Of a stretch of DNA of 64,000 bases, positions 54,262 to 62,754 are shown one piece after another. The position numbers and the translations under genes were made by a program. This DNA comes from CAZNPU01 sp964575335 (lineage in GTDB: Bacteria > Planctomycetota > Phycisphaerae > Phycisphaerales > SM1A02): NCBI GenBank assembly GCA_964575335.1, contig CAZNPU010000003.1:186001-250000 (forward strand), read 5' to 3'. Below the pieces are notes generated by a model. That model was given only the letters and a program-made list of their open reading frames with translations, had not been told where the DNA came from and searched no databases. Position 1 is the first letter of the stretch. Each line of letters begins with the position of its first letter.

Positions 54262-54615
54262 GAGACCTGCTTTGGACTGCTACTGCTGATGCTGAGATGA
54301 CAATAGCCTTGAGAATAGCACGTTCGCGAATTGCTTGGGTCGCAGCGGCGGCGGGGGGCGGCCGAGACCGACCCCTGCGGGCAGAATTTCTTTTGAGAAA
54401 CTGCGAACCTTGGAACGGGCATACTACGTAGTTCAAACGTTCCGTGTTCGTCATGAATTGCGCCCGCACATGACGAAAATACAAGTTCGGCCAATCGCCA
54501 AGGCGGGCCTGGCGGTTGCTGCTCGAGCTTGCGCGGATCATGGCACGCCTCCTCCGTCACATTTCTTGGGAGCGTGCGGCGGGCACGGGTCTGGTGTGCG
54601 CGCTTTGAGAAGACT
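54262..54615. other. Divergent promoter region of the SPFH-ABC block
   Basis: These 354 bases separate the minus-strand ABC permease from the plus-strand SPFH genes. The region holds a GC-rich stretch near 54340-54365 and the palindrome listed next. No tRNA or small gene was recognised, and -10/-35 pairs are not clear in either direction. Confidence 0.4.
54412..54443. promoter_or_regulatory. Nested palindrome, candidate operator
   Basis: GGAACG, 5 bases, ACTACGTAGT, 5 bases, CGTTCC. The inner 10-base palindrome and the outer 6-base inverted arms share the same centre (between 54427 and 54428). This is the symmetry expected for a site bound by a dimer or two dimers. It lies in the divergent promoter region of the SPFH-ABC block. 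Confidence 0.45.
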
Positions 54616-56811
54616 ATGAGAATAGACCATCACGCCTACCAACGTGCGACCAAAGTAGCCCTCCTTGGGCTGGCGCTGCAGGCCGCCATCGGCTTGCTGC
54701 TTTTGATCTTTGGACTCACCGCCAATGACACGGCCTTTCAATTCGCCTCCGTAGTCGTCCTCGTCGGCATTCTTGTCTGGCTGGGGTTGGCGATTGTCTT
54801 TCATCAGCATCGACTGGAACGGCTGGAGGCGCTCGAGGAAGACGAACTGGCAGCGAGCCGGGGCATTTCGACCTCGGTCTTTGACCGCACAGCCGACGAA
54901 TCGCGCGTTGCGGTGCGGCGGCTGGCCCTCATGTACAAGTGGGTCATGCCGGGCATCAGCCTGCTGATCGTGCTTCTGCTTGCAGCAGGGGCATGGTGGC
55001 TGTTGCGATACATGCAGAATGTCAATGCCGAGCAACTGACCTTTCATCGCACCGATCAGCGCGGCTGGGCGATCGCCATCTGCCTCGGCGCTGCGGTGAT
55101 TGCGTTCATCTTTTCGCGATTTACCGCAGGCATGGCCAAGCAACATGCCTGGCAAAATTTGCGCGGCGGGGCCGCCTACATGGTGGGCAACGCGCTGGTT
55201 ATGCTCGGCCTGGCGGTGGGGCTGATCTTTCGATTCCTCGAACGGGATCAGCCCAGCAAGGTCATTGAATACGTGGCATGGGCGATCCCCATCTTCATGC
55301 TTGCGCTGGCGGCGGAGATCACCCTCAACTTCATATTGAACATGTATCGTCCGCGGGTGCCGGGCGAGATTCCCAGGCCCCCGTTCGATTCCAAAGCACT
55401 CAGTCTGCTGGCTGCGCCGGATTCGATCGTCCGCTCACTCAACGAAGCGATCAACTATCAGTTCGGCTTTGATGTCACCAGTTCGTGGGGATATCAGCTC
55501 CTGCTGCGAAGCCTGGCGTCTCTTATGGTGCTCGGCGCAGCGACGCTCGTGCTGCTCAGCACGATGGTTGTCGTCGAGCCGCATCAGCAGGCGATCAGGC
55601 TCCGCTTCGGGAAGATCGTGGGCGATCGGGTGTACGATTCCGGTCTGATGCTGAAGTGGCCCTGGCCGATCGAATCGGCCATCGTCTACGACGTGTCGCG
55701 CATTCGCAATCTGCACCTGACCGCCGAGGTGATTTCCGACGGCGGGCGCAGGTCCGGCGTTTCGCAATGGGACGAGAGCGAGCCGCCGCGCACCAATGTC
55801 GAAATTGAGCCGTTCATCGTGGGGGCTTCCTCGCTGCGAGTGGATGACGAACTCGACGCTGAACTGATTGCGGAAATTGAAGAACGCGCCGAGGCGCAGG
55901 TGGAACGCCAGCTTGGGTCGGCGCTCCTGGCGGACCGGGATGTGGCTGCGGTCAGCGCGGCCTACTCGCTGGTGGATGCGGAGATCGTGCTGCGTTATCG
56001 CATCCGACAGGACAACAACGGCTTGCTGAACTATCTTCAGTTTGCGCCCGAAACATACGGCCGACGGCAGACGTTGACGGATCGCCAGCGTGCTTTGCGG
56101 GCCTTGGCGCTCAAACAGGTCAGCGCGCATTTGTCACGATTGTCGCTTGATCAGGTGCTTTCGCCCGGGCAGACGCGTCTGGGCGCCAATTTGCGCGACG
56201 CTGTTCAGGCGGCATTCGACGCCCACAACACCGGCGTTGAGGTCGTGGCGATTGATGTGCCGATGCTGAGGCCGTCGGGATCTTCAGCGCCGTCGTTTGA
56301 AGAACTGGGCATCAGCGCCCAGGCGCGTCATGAACGGCTGGCAGTGGCGGATCGCAATGCGGCAAACACCTTCACCGAACTGCTGGGCGACGCATCGCTT
56401 GCCGACGATGTGATTGCTGCGATTGACGAATACGATCGGTTGCGGCTGGAGTTCGGCCACCACTCGCCTGAAGCGATCGAGCAGCGGCAGGTTGTGGAGC
56501 AACTTCTGATGCGGGGCGGCGGGGCGCTCGCACAGGTCATCAATGATGCCGAGCGTGATCGCTGGACTACGCTCATGGCGCAACGCGCCAGAGCGAGCAT
56601 GGTTGCCAGTCAGTTGCCAAGTTATCTCGCGGCGCCGAATCTGTATCGGCAGCGGGAATTGATGCGAATATACAAACAGCATTTGCCAGTGATGAAGAAA
56701 TACATCATCGCGATTGATCCGTCGCGTCTGAACGTGGACGCCGACCTGAAAGATCTCAGTCCCGCCTTTGAGTTCGCCGGGGCGAGCGAAGAGGAGATGC
56801 AGCAGCAATGA
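54616..56811 (+). CDS. Polytopic SPFH (HflK-like) protein
   Basis: About 731 residues from the ATG at 54616; the earlier open frame to 54529 is rejected. Six membrane helices occupy residues 14-240, a seventh lies near 305-325, and an SPFH/band-7 domain follows: VVVEPHQQAIRLRFGKIVGDRVYDSGLMLKWPWPIESAIVYDVSRIRNLHL (given in short as the VEPHQQAI...WPWP region). The rest is a long helical region with VAVADRNA-like and AEIEERAEAQVERQL stretches. HflK and related proteins form large membrane rings that organise microdomains or hold FtsH. The multi-helix front is not seen in classical HflK. It overlaps the next gene (ATGA). Confidence 0.75.
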   Translation: MRIDHHAYQRATKVALLGLALQAAIGLLLLIFGLTANDTAFQFASVVVLVGILVWLGLAIVFHQHRLERLEALEEDELAASRGISTSVFDRTADESRVAVRRLALMYKWVMPGISLLIVLLLAAGAWWLLRYMQNVNAEQLTFHRTDQRGWAIAICLGAAVIAFIFSRFTAGMAKQHAWQNLRGGAAYMVGNALVMLGLAVGLIFRFLERDQPSKVIEYVAWAIPIFMLALAAEITLNFILNMYRPRVPGEIPRPPFDSKALSLLAAPDSIVRSLNEAINYQFGFDVTSSWGYQLLLRSLASLMVLGAATLVLLSTMVVVEPHQQAIRLRFGKIVGDRVYDSGLMLKWPWPIESAIVYDVSRIRNLHLTAEVISDGGRRSGVSQWDESEPPRTNVEIEPFIVGASSLRVDDELDAELIAEIEERAEAQVERQLGSALLADRDVAAVSAAYSLVDAEIVLRYRIRQDNNGLLNYLQFAPETYGRRQTLTDRQRALRALALKQVSAHLSRLSLDQVLSPGQTRLGANLRDAVQAAFDAHNTGVEVVAIDVPMLRPSGSSAPSFEELGISAQARHERLAVADRNAANTFTELLGDASLADDVIAAIDEYDRLRLEFGHHSPEAIEQRQVVEQLLMRGGGALAQVINDAERDRWTTLMAQRARASMVASQLPSYLAAPNLYRQRELMRIYKQHLPVMKKYIIAIDPSRLNVDADLKDLSPAFEFAGASEEEMQQQ

Positions 56812-57854
56812 ATAAGTCAGTTGTCTTGATTGTCGGCCTTGTGCTCCTAGCTTCGCTGGTGCTGTTCAGCACAACGTACACCGTGAACTTCAATGAGGTG
56901 GCGATTCGTACGCGCTTCGGCCAGACCACTGCCGAGAGCGTGGTTGACGAACCCGGCCTGCATTTCAGGCTGCCGCTGTTCATCGATCGCGTGACGAAGC
57001 TGGACAAGCGCCTGCAGCTTCAGGAATCACCGCTGGAGTTTGTGCAGACGCGCGACGGCCAGCAGGTGGTGGTTCGCGGCTATTTGATGTGGCAGATCGA
57101 CACCGACACCGAGGATGGCCCGCTTCGCCTGTTCCGAAGCCACGCATCGATGGATGAGGCGAATCAGGCGTTGATGGCGCAGTTCCAAACCGCATTGCGA
57201 AACGGCGTGAGCCGGTACAGCTTTGATGAGCTGCTCGGTTCACGAAGTCGCCTGCCGGAAGTTGAGCAGAGCGTGCTTAACGAGTTGTCGAGCCTGTCCG
57301 CTAAGGGCGTCAAGCCGGTATCGGTGGGCATCAGCCAGATGCTGCTGCCGCCGCGCACAACGCAGGCGGTGCTTACCCGCATGCAGGCCACACGCATGAA
57401 GCTTTCGGAAAGCGCCCGCATCAAGGGCAATGCGGAAGCAGACGCCATTGAGGCCCGAGCCTCAACGCAGGCTGACAAGATTCGCAGCTTTGCGATGCAG
57501 CGCGCTGAGGAAATCCGAGCGACAGGCAATCAGGCTGCTGCGGAATATATGCAACGCATGGGCGAAGAGGAAGATCTTGCCGTCTTCCTTGTTTGGCTCG
57601 AGGCTCTGCGCGCATCGCTGTCTGAGCACACCACGCTGATTGTTCCAACGGCTTTTGCGCCGTTTCACATGATGCAACTGGATACGCTGACTGACAGCCG
57701 CGGCATTCCGATACCGACAGGCGACGAAACGATGATCGCAACGCCGGGTACTACGCAGGCCGCGCCGGAATCCGGCGCAACTACACGCGATGGCGATTCG
57801 GCCCACACCGCGGCACGATCGTCCCAATCAGTGGAGGAACGCACCGATGGCTGA
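56808..57854 (+). CDS. hflC: SPFH protein, HflC-like
   Basis: The 348-residue protein has one N-terminal membrane helix (VVLIVGLVLLASLVLFS), the SPFH core YTVNFNEVAIRTRFGQ and VDEPGLHFRLPLFIDRVTKLDKRLQL, then the coiled-coil segment ESARIKGNAEADAIEARAS and AEEIRATGNQAAAEYM. This is the HflC layout. HflC and HflK normally form a cage that regulates the FtsH protease; ftsH is not in this window. The C-terminus has a 60-residue Thr/Ala/Ser-rich extension. The start overlaps the previous stop (ATGA), and the stop lies 8 bases inside the next gene. Confidence 0.82.
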   Translation: MNKSVVLIVGLVLLASLVLFSTTYTVNFNEVAIRTRFGQTTAESVVDEPGLHFRLPLFIDRVTKLDKRLQLQESPLEFVQTRDGQQVVVRGYLMWQIDTDTEDGPLRLFRSHASMDEANQALMAQFQTALRNGVSRYSFDELLGSRSRLPEVEQSVLNELSSLSAKGVKPVSVGISQMLLPPRTTQAVLTRMQATRMKLSESARIKGNAEADAIEARASTQADKIRSFAMQRAEEIRATGNQAAAEYMQRMGEEEDLAVFLVWLEALRASLSEHTTLIVPTAFAPFHMMQLDTLTDSRGIPIPTGDETMIATPGTTQAAPESGATTRDGDSAHTAARSSQSVEERTDG

Positions 57855-59337
57855 TCCTCGCGATCCGATGAATCCGGATGAGGAGCTCAATCAGCACGAG
57901 CACTACGCGGAAGAAGCGCCCGAGATTGAGGAGGACGATGCGCCTCGCCGTGCTGCGTCGGCTCGGTTTATCGTCGATACCGAGCTAAGCTCCGAAGTCG
58001 TCTTGCGCGATGCGATGGATCCGGCTAATCAGTCGTTGGCTGAAGCGCTGCGGCTGAGCTACCGGGTTCTTCAGATCGTCATGCTGCTGCTGGTCGTGTT
58101 GTTCCTGGCTTCGGGGTTTCGAACCGTGGATGACGGCCAAAGCGGCGTGGCGACGGTCTGGGGTCGCATCCGGACGGTCGATGGCGAAGCTGCGCTCTCG
58201 CCGGGGCCGCAGTTCAGCCTGTATCCATATCCGATCGGCGACTTTATTCTCTTTGATGTTGATCGTGTGGTCGATTTGGGCAATACCTTTGCGCCGGGCA
58301 ATCCGGCCGGGCTGTCCGAGGAGAAATTGCGTGAGGCCGCAAGCGTGCGTTCGTCGCTTTTTCCCGGACAGGATGGCTCGCTGATCACTCGCGAAGGCGA
58401 TTTGGCGCACATGAAGTTTCGTGTGCGCTACGAGATTCGATATCCCGATCAGTTTGTGCAGCAAGTCAATGATTCTGACCGCAACCGCAATGCCGATGCG
58501 CTGGTGAAGATGGCGGTGCAGCGGGCCGCGGTGCAGATCGTGGCCCAGATGTCGGTGGAAGAACTGATCGACGTCACGCATACCGATGACACGCGGATGC
58601 GCATTCGCGAACTGGCGCAGGCTACGCTTGACGATCTGCAGTGCGGGATCGTGCTGCAAAGCATCGACGATTATCGCGCCTATGCGCCGCTGGCAATCCA
58701 GAAAATTGATACGGAACTGCAGGCAACACTGGTGGCGGCGCAGGAACAGATCGAACGAGCCGAGCAGCGTGCCGCTGAAGCGCTCAATCGCGTTGCCGGT
58801 CCGCAGCACGTGGTGCTCACGCGACTGATTGAGCAGTACGAACGCGCGCTTGAACTGGGCGAAGAATCAGAAGCCCAAACAATCCTCGCATCGATCAATG
58901 AGGAACTGGACAATGTTTCAGGCGAGGTGGCGCGCGTCGTTCAGCAGGCCCGGGCGTATCGTTCGCAGATCGAGTCGACGCTGGGAACAGAGTGGCAGAT
59001 TTTCCAGAGCTATCTGGCAGCGTTTCGCGAGAATCCGAAACACTTCGTGAAACAGCGATGGCTTGAAGCGTACGCCGATGTGCTCAGCCGCCCGGATGTC
59101 GAGATCATGTTCGTTCCCGGATCGCTGGCGTCGATACGTCTGAGCCTCGCCGGATCGGCCGCCATTCAGGAACTTCGCCGTAAGGCTAGTTTCGCGCGAC
59201 GGCAGCAGGAGACGAATCGTTCCATCTTGACGAACGACCCGTATATCTTCCGCGGTGAAGACATGACGCTCCGCGGCCCCGGACGTCAGTTGAAGATTGA
59301 TAGTGAAGGGCAGTTGCGGCCGTTCGGTGTTCGATAA
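57847..59337 (+). CDS. hflK: SPFH protein, HflK-like
   Basis: About 496 residues; the ATG at 57847 has GGAGG 8 bases upstream and overlaps the hflC end. It starts with an acidic cytoplasmic part (residues 1-75), then one membrane helix (LQIVMLLLVVLFLASGF). The SPFH domain begins with VDDGQSGVATVWGRI and continues through TREGDLAHMKFRVRYEI, where classical HflK has TKDENIV; helices with QEQIERAEQRAAEALNRV follow. A C-terminal part ends in FGVR. Its similarity to HflK is clear but divergent. It is the third SPFH gene in a row, an unusual number. Confidence 0.78.
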   Translation: MADPRDPMNPDEELNQHEHYAEEAPEIEEDDAPRRAASARFIVDTELSSEVVLRDAMDPANQSLAEALRLSYRVLQIVMLLLVVLFLASGFRTVDDGQSGVATVWGRIRTVDGEAALSPGPQFSLYPYPIGDFILFDVDRVVDLGNTFAPGNPAGLSEEKLREAASVRSSLFPGQDGSLITREGDLAHMKFRVRYEIRYPDQFVQQVNDSDRNRNADALVKMAVQRAAVQIVAQMSVEELIDVTHTDDTRMRIRELAQATLDDLQCGIVLQSIDDYRAYAPLAIQKIDTELQATLVAAQEQIERAEQRAAEALNRVAGPQHVVLTRLIEQYERALELGEESEAQTILASINEELDNVSGEVARVVQQARAYRSQIESTLGTEWQIFQSYLAAFRENPKHFVKQRWLEAYADVLSRPDVEIMFVPGSLASIRLSLAGSAAIQELRRKASFARRQQETNRSILTNDPYIFRGEDMTLRGPGRQLKIDSEGQLRPFGVR

Positions 59338-59384
59338 CGCCGTCAGCCTACAGGGTTTTTGCATGATCTCCACGGACCGCCAGG

Positions 59385-60614
59385 ATGGTTAAAACGAATC
59401 AACAAGTCATCGTTGAGGCCGTCGGCCTGACCAAAGTCTTCAAGGACTTCTGGATGCGCACCAAGGCCCGCGCGGTTGACAACGTGGATTTTGAAATTCG
59501 CTCCAACGAAATCTTCGGCCTGCTGGGACCGAACGGTTCGGGGAAGAGCACAATCATCAAGATGATTCTTGGGCTGCTGCACAAGACAAGGGGCCGGCTC
59601 ACTGTCTTCGGCAAGCAGCCGACCGATGTAAGCATCAAGCGACGCATCGGCTTTCTGCCCGAAGAGTCATACCTGTACCGGTTTCTCAATCCGCGCGAGA
59701 CGCTGGATTATTACGGTCGGCTCTTTGGTCTGGACTCGCGCACCTGCCGCCGCCGCACCGATGAACTGCTGGAGATGGTCGGCTTGACGCAGGTGGCCCA
59801 CCGCGCCATTGGCGAATTTTCCAAGGGCATGACGCGGCGCGTCGGGCTGGCGCAGGCGCTCATCAACGATCCTGAGTTTCTGATTCTTGACGAGCCGACT
59901 TCCGGACTCGACCCCATCGGCACGCGGCAGGTCAAAGACCTGCTGCTGGAATTGGGACGACGGGGCAAGACCATCTTGCTCAGCTCTCACTTGCTGGCAG
60001 ATGTGGAAGACGTCTGCGATCGAATGGTGGTGCTGTACGGCGGGAAAATTCGCGCGCAAGGCACGGCTGCAGAACTTCTGAGCGATACGCAGAGCACAAT
60101 TATTCAAACGCCGCGGCTCTCTGAAGCCACGATCGCTCGAATTGAGCAGGTCATTATGGAATGCGAGGGCAAAGCGATCGACAAGGTTCAAGCGCCGCGG
60201 CAGCGTCTTGAACAGTTGTTCATGGAAATCGTCGAACGAGCCCGTCAGGAGCAGGTCGCCACGGCTGGCGCGCAGCACGGCGGAGCGACCGCGGCGTTTC
60301 TGCGCGGTGATGACGGCAAGCAGGAAGGAGAGGCGCTGATCGATTCATTGATGCGCGATGAAGAACCCGCCGCACCGTCTCATGCCGAGGTGGCGCATGT
60401 ACGTCTTGACGGCGCATCGTCGGATGATGAGTCCAGCGATGTATTGAGCAAGTTGATGCATGAAAATGAGCCTGAGCCGCAGCCGCGAGTACGTGAAGCC
60501 GGCCCGGTACCGCAGGCTCCTGAGGATGTAGATCGATCGGTAATCGATACGCTGCTTGGCGGTGAAGACGCGCGTTCGGCCGAGAACGAGGATTCACGCA
60601 AAAGTGACGACTGA
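59385..60614 (+). CDS. ABC transporter ATP-binding protein with repeat-bearing C-terminal tail
   Basis: Residues 1-235 form an ABC ATPase of the ABC-2 export type: Walker A LLGPNGSGKSTIIKMIL, the Q-loop region GFLPEESYLYRFLNPRETL, signature FSKGMTRRVGLAQALI, Walker B FLILDEPTSGLDP and SSHLLADVEDVCD. The tail (residues 290-409) is acidic and probably disordered. It holds three similar 12-residue elements at about 317-328 (ALIDSLMRDEEP), 352-363 (DVLSKLMHENEP) and 385-396 (SVIDTLLGGEDA), spaced about 34 residues apart. The permease follows 14 bases later. The substrate is unknown. Confidence 0.88.
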   Translation: MVKTNQQVIVEAVGLTKVFKDFWMRTKARAVDNVDFEIRSNEIFGLLGPNGSGKSTIIKMILGLLHKTRGRLTVFGKQPTDVSIKRRIGFLPEESYLYRFLNPRETLDYYGRLFGLDSRTCRRRTDELLEMVGLTQVAHRAIGEFSKGMTRRVGLAQALINDPEFLILDEPTSGLDPIGTRQVKDLLLELGRRGKTILLSSHLLADVEDVCDRMVVLYGGKIRAQGTAAELLSDTQSTIIQTPRLSEATIARIEQVIMECEGKAIDKVQAPRQRLEQLFMEIVERARQEQVATAGAQHGGATAAFLRGDDGKQEGEALIDSLMRDEEPAAPSHAEVAHVRLDGASSDDESSDVLSKLMHENEPEPQPRVREAGPVPQAPEDVDRSVIDTLLGGEDARSAENEDSRKSDD

Positions 60615-60628
60615 GGCGCGATTCGAGC

Positions 60629-62707
60629 ATGCACGCTTTGCAACAGATTTATCGCAGGCTTAACGAGGCGCAGCAGACGCTTCGTTTTCGCATTGTGTGC
60701 AGCGCACTGGCGCTGCTGGTGTGCATTGGTGCATTCGGAGCGCTGCTGACCAAGAGTTACGATCTGGAACATCAGCGGCAGGCGCTGCGCACCGCGCTGG
60801 AAGGGCAGAGCCTCAGCCGCGGGGACGCGCTGGCCGTGACTTTTCAGGAAACCGGCGAGATAGTTGTCAACGGCCGGCGTTACGGCGGCGAGCGGTTCCT
60901 CCTGCGGCAGAGTTCATATTTTGACCCAGCGGGCAACCTTGTTGCTGTGCCCATGCTGGTGGAAGAGTTGCTGCGCGATCAGCGCCCCGCATGGGCGCCC
61001 GGATGGCTGCTGGAACAGCCGGGGACGACATGGCTCCTGGCGGTGATCTTCACCATCTGGCTGCAGTTGATCGTCTGGATGCAGATCACAATTCCGTTCC
61101 TGCTGACGCTGGCAGGGACGTCGGTCGTTGTGGCGTGGTGCTGGTGGACGGGCCGACCGCAGGGGATGGTTGCATTTGGCGGGATGGGGCTGCTGATTTT
61201 TACGTTTGTGCTGTTCACGCGCTTCGCGCTGATCGCGCTTCACCCGCCGTATCAGGTTCTTGCTGTGGCGCACACTGTTGTGAAAGAGGCTTCACGAACG
61301 CGCCTGTCATTGGTGTTCATTGTCGTTTTGCTGGTGATACTGCCGCTGCTGCCGCTCTGGCTCGACCCCAGTTCGCCGCTGCGATATCGGATTCAAACGT
61401 TTCTCAGCTACAGCCTTGGCCTGACCTTTTCGATAGCGGCGTGCATGACGCTCGTATTGGCGTGCGCGTCGGTGGCTTTTGAGATTCGAGATCGCCAGAT
61501 CTGGCAACTGATGACCAAGCCGGTGGGACGCCTGAATTATCTGCTCGGCAAGTGGCTCGGCATCATGACGGTGAATCTGATCCTGCTGGTGATGGCGGGC
61601 GTTTCTACATTCACGTTCGTGCAGTATCTCAAAATGCAGCCGGTGGCAGAGGGCATCACCGGCGTGCTGGATTCGCTGGCGGTGTCCGATGAGGTGCTCA
61701 CTGCCAGGAAAGCTGCACGGCCGGTGTATCGCACCTTGTCGCCTGAGGAACTGCGGTCGCGCGTTGATCAGCGAATTCAGAACGACTCGCAGCTGTCGCA
61801 GTTGGAGCGAGTGCCGCCGCATGTACGTCTGGCCATTGAACGCGAGCTTCAGAACACCTACATGACGCGTCAGCGGTCGATCCCGCCGTGGGACGATCTG
61901 CAGCGAGACCCGCCTTCGGAGGTCTATACCTTTACGGGGCTGGCAGAAGCCAAGAAGCTTGGGGCGACACTGACGTTGCGCTATCGATTCCATATTCTGA
62001 GCGATGATGAACATGCGGTCTTTCACGCTGGTTTCATCTTCAACGACGACCCGCAGACTCGCCACGAGGCGCGTTATGTGCCCACCATGACGCACACGCT
62101 GCCGCTCGGTCCGCATCTGATAAAAGACGATGGCACACTGACGGTGCGGGTTTTCAACTTGTATCGTCCGCCGCCGTCGCAGCGCGGGATCGGATCGCTG
62201 AACTTTGATGAAAATGAATTCGAGGTTCTGTACAAAGCGGGGAACTTCGAAGGCAATTTCGTCCGTGCGATGCTGACGATGTGGATCAAGCTGGCGTTTC
62301 TGGCGGCAATGGGCGTCTGTTGCGCGACGTTCCTGAACTTTCCCGTGGCCTGTCTCTTTTCGTTCACCATTTTCTTCGCTGCGCTGCTCGGCCCGTTCCT
62401 GGCGCAAGCCCTGGAGTGGTATTACCCGATCGATGCGGAACACCTGGACTGGAGCAATGTCGGCGCGGTTGTCGTGTGGGCATTTGAATGGTGTACGCGC
62501 GGCATCGCTTCGATGCTGGTGTTTCTGCTTCGCAGCTTTGGAGAGTACCAGCCGACGCAGAATCTCATTCAAGGGCGGCTGATTGAGTGGCGCGACGTGC
62601 TGAGCGGCACATTGACTCTCGTCGTGCTCTGGTCCGGCATGGCGATGACGATTGGATGGCTGGTGCTGCGCAAGAGACAGCTGGCGATTTACAGCGGCGT
62701 TGGATGA
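60629..62707 (+). CDS. ABC-2 type transporter permease, large
   Basis: This protein of 692 residues, with about 9 membrane segments, is a large ABC-2 family permease. The coupling segment IRDRQIWQLMTKPVGRLNYLLGKWLGIM matches the one in the divergent permease at 53119-54261 (ISKPVSRPVFVIGKYLG). A long extracytoplasmic region (about 345-530) follows the helix LILLVMAGVSTFTFVQYL. It includes a beta-sandwich-like part (FTGLAEAKKLGATLTLRYRF and HTLPLGPHLIKDDGTLTVRVFNL). The ATPase lies 14 bases upstream, so both work together. The exported substrate is unknown. Confidence 0.82.
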   Translation: MHALQQIYRRLNEAQQTLRFRIVCSALALLVCIGAFGALLTKSYDLEHQRQALRTALEGQSLSRGDALAVTFQETGEIVVNGRRYGGERFLLRQSSYFDPAGNLVAVPMLVEELLRDQRPAWAPGWLLEQPGTTWLLAVIFTIWLQLIVWMQITIPFLLTLAGTSVVVAWCWWTGRPQGMVAFGGMGLLIFTFVLFTRFALIALHPPYQVLAVAHTVVKEASRTRLSLVFIVVLLVILPLLPLWLDPSSPLRYRIQTFLSYSLGLTFSIAACMTLVLACASVAFEIRDRQIWQLMTKPVGRLNYLLGKWLGIMTVNLILLVMAGVSTFTFVQYLKMQPVAEGITGVLDSLAVSDEVLTARKAARPVYRTLSPEELRSRVDQRIQNDSQLSQLERVPPHVRLAIERELQNTYMTRQRSIPPWDDLQRDPPSEVYTFTGLAEAKKLGATLTLRYRFHILSDDEHAVFHAGFIFNDDPQTRHEARYVPTMTHTLPLGPHLIKDDGTLTVRVFNLYRPPPSQRGIGSLNFDENEFEVLYKAGNFEGNFVRAMLTMWIKLAFLAAMGVCCATFLNFPVACLFSFTIFFAALLGPFLAQALEWYYPIDAEHLDWSNVGAVVVWAFEWCTRGIASMLVFLLRSFGEYQPTQNLIQGRLIEWRDVLSGTLTLVVLWSGMAMTIGWLVLRKRQLAIYSGVG

Positions 62708-62754
62708 TGCAGCTGTTGGGCATGATCGTCGAAACAGGTTCCAGACAGAAGTGA

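Noticed and set aside
54529..54615. Longer N-terminus for the first SPFH protein
   Set aside because: The 29 extra residues are Arg/Cys/Trp-rich and lie in the divergent promoter region; the ATG at 54616 starts directly before the membrane segments.
61307..62572. Minus-strand open frame of 421 codons
   Set aside because: It is antisense to the ABC permease, rich in Arg, His and Gln, without domains or membrane segments.
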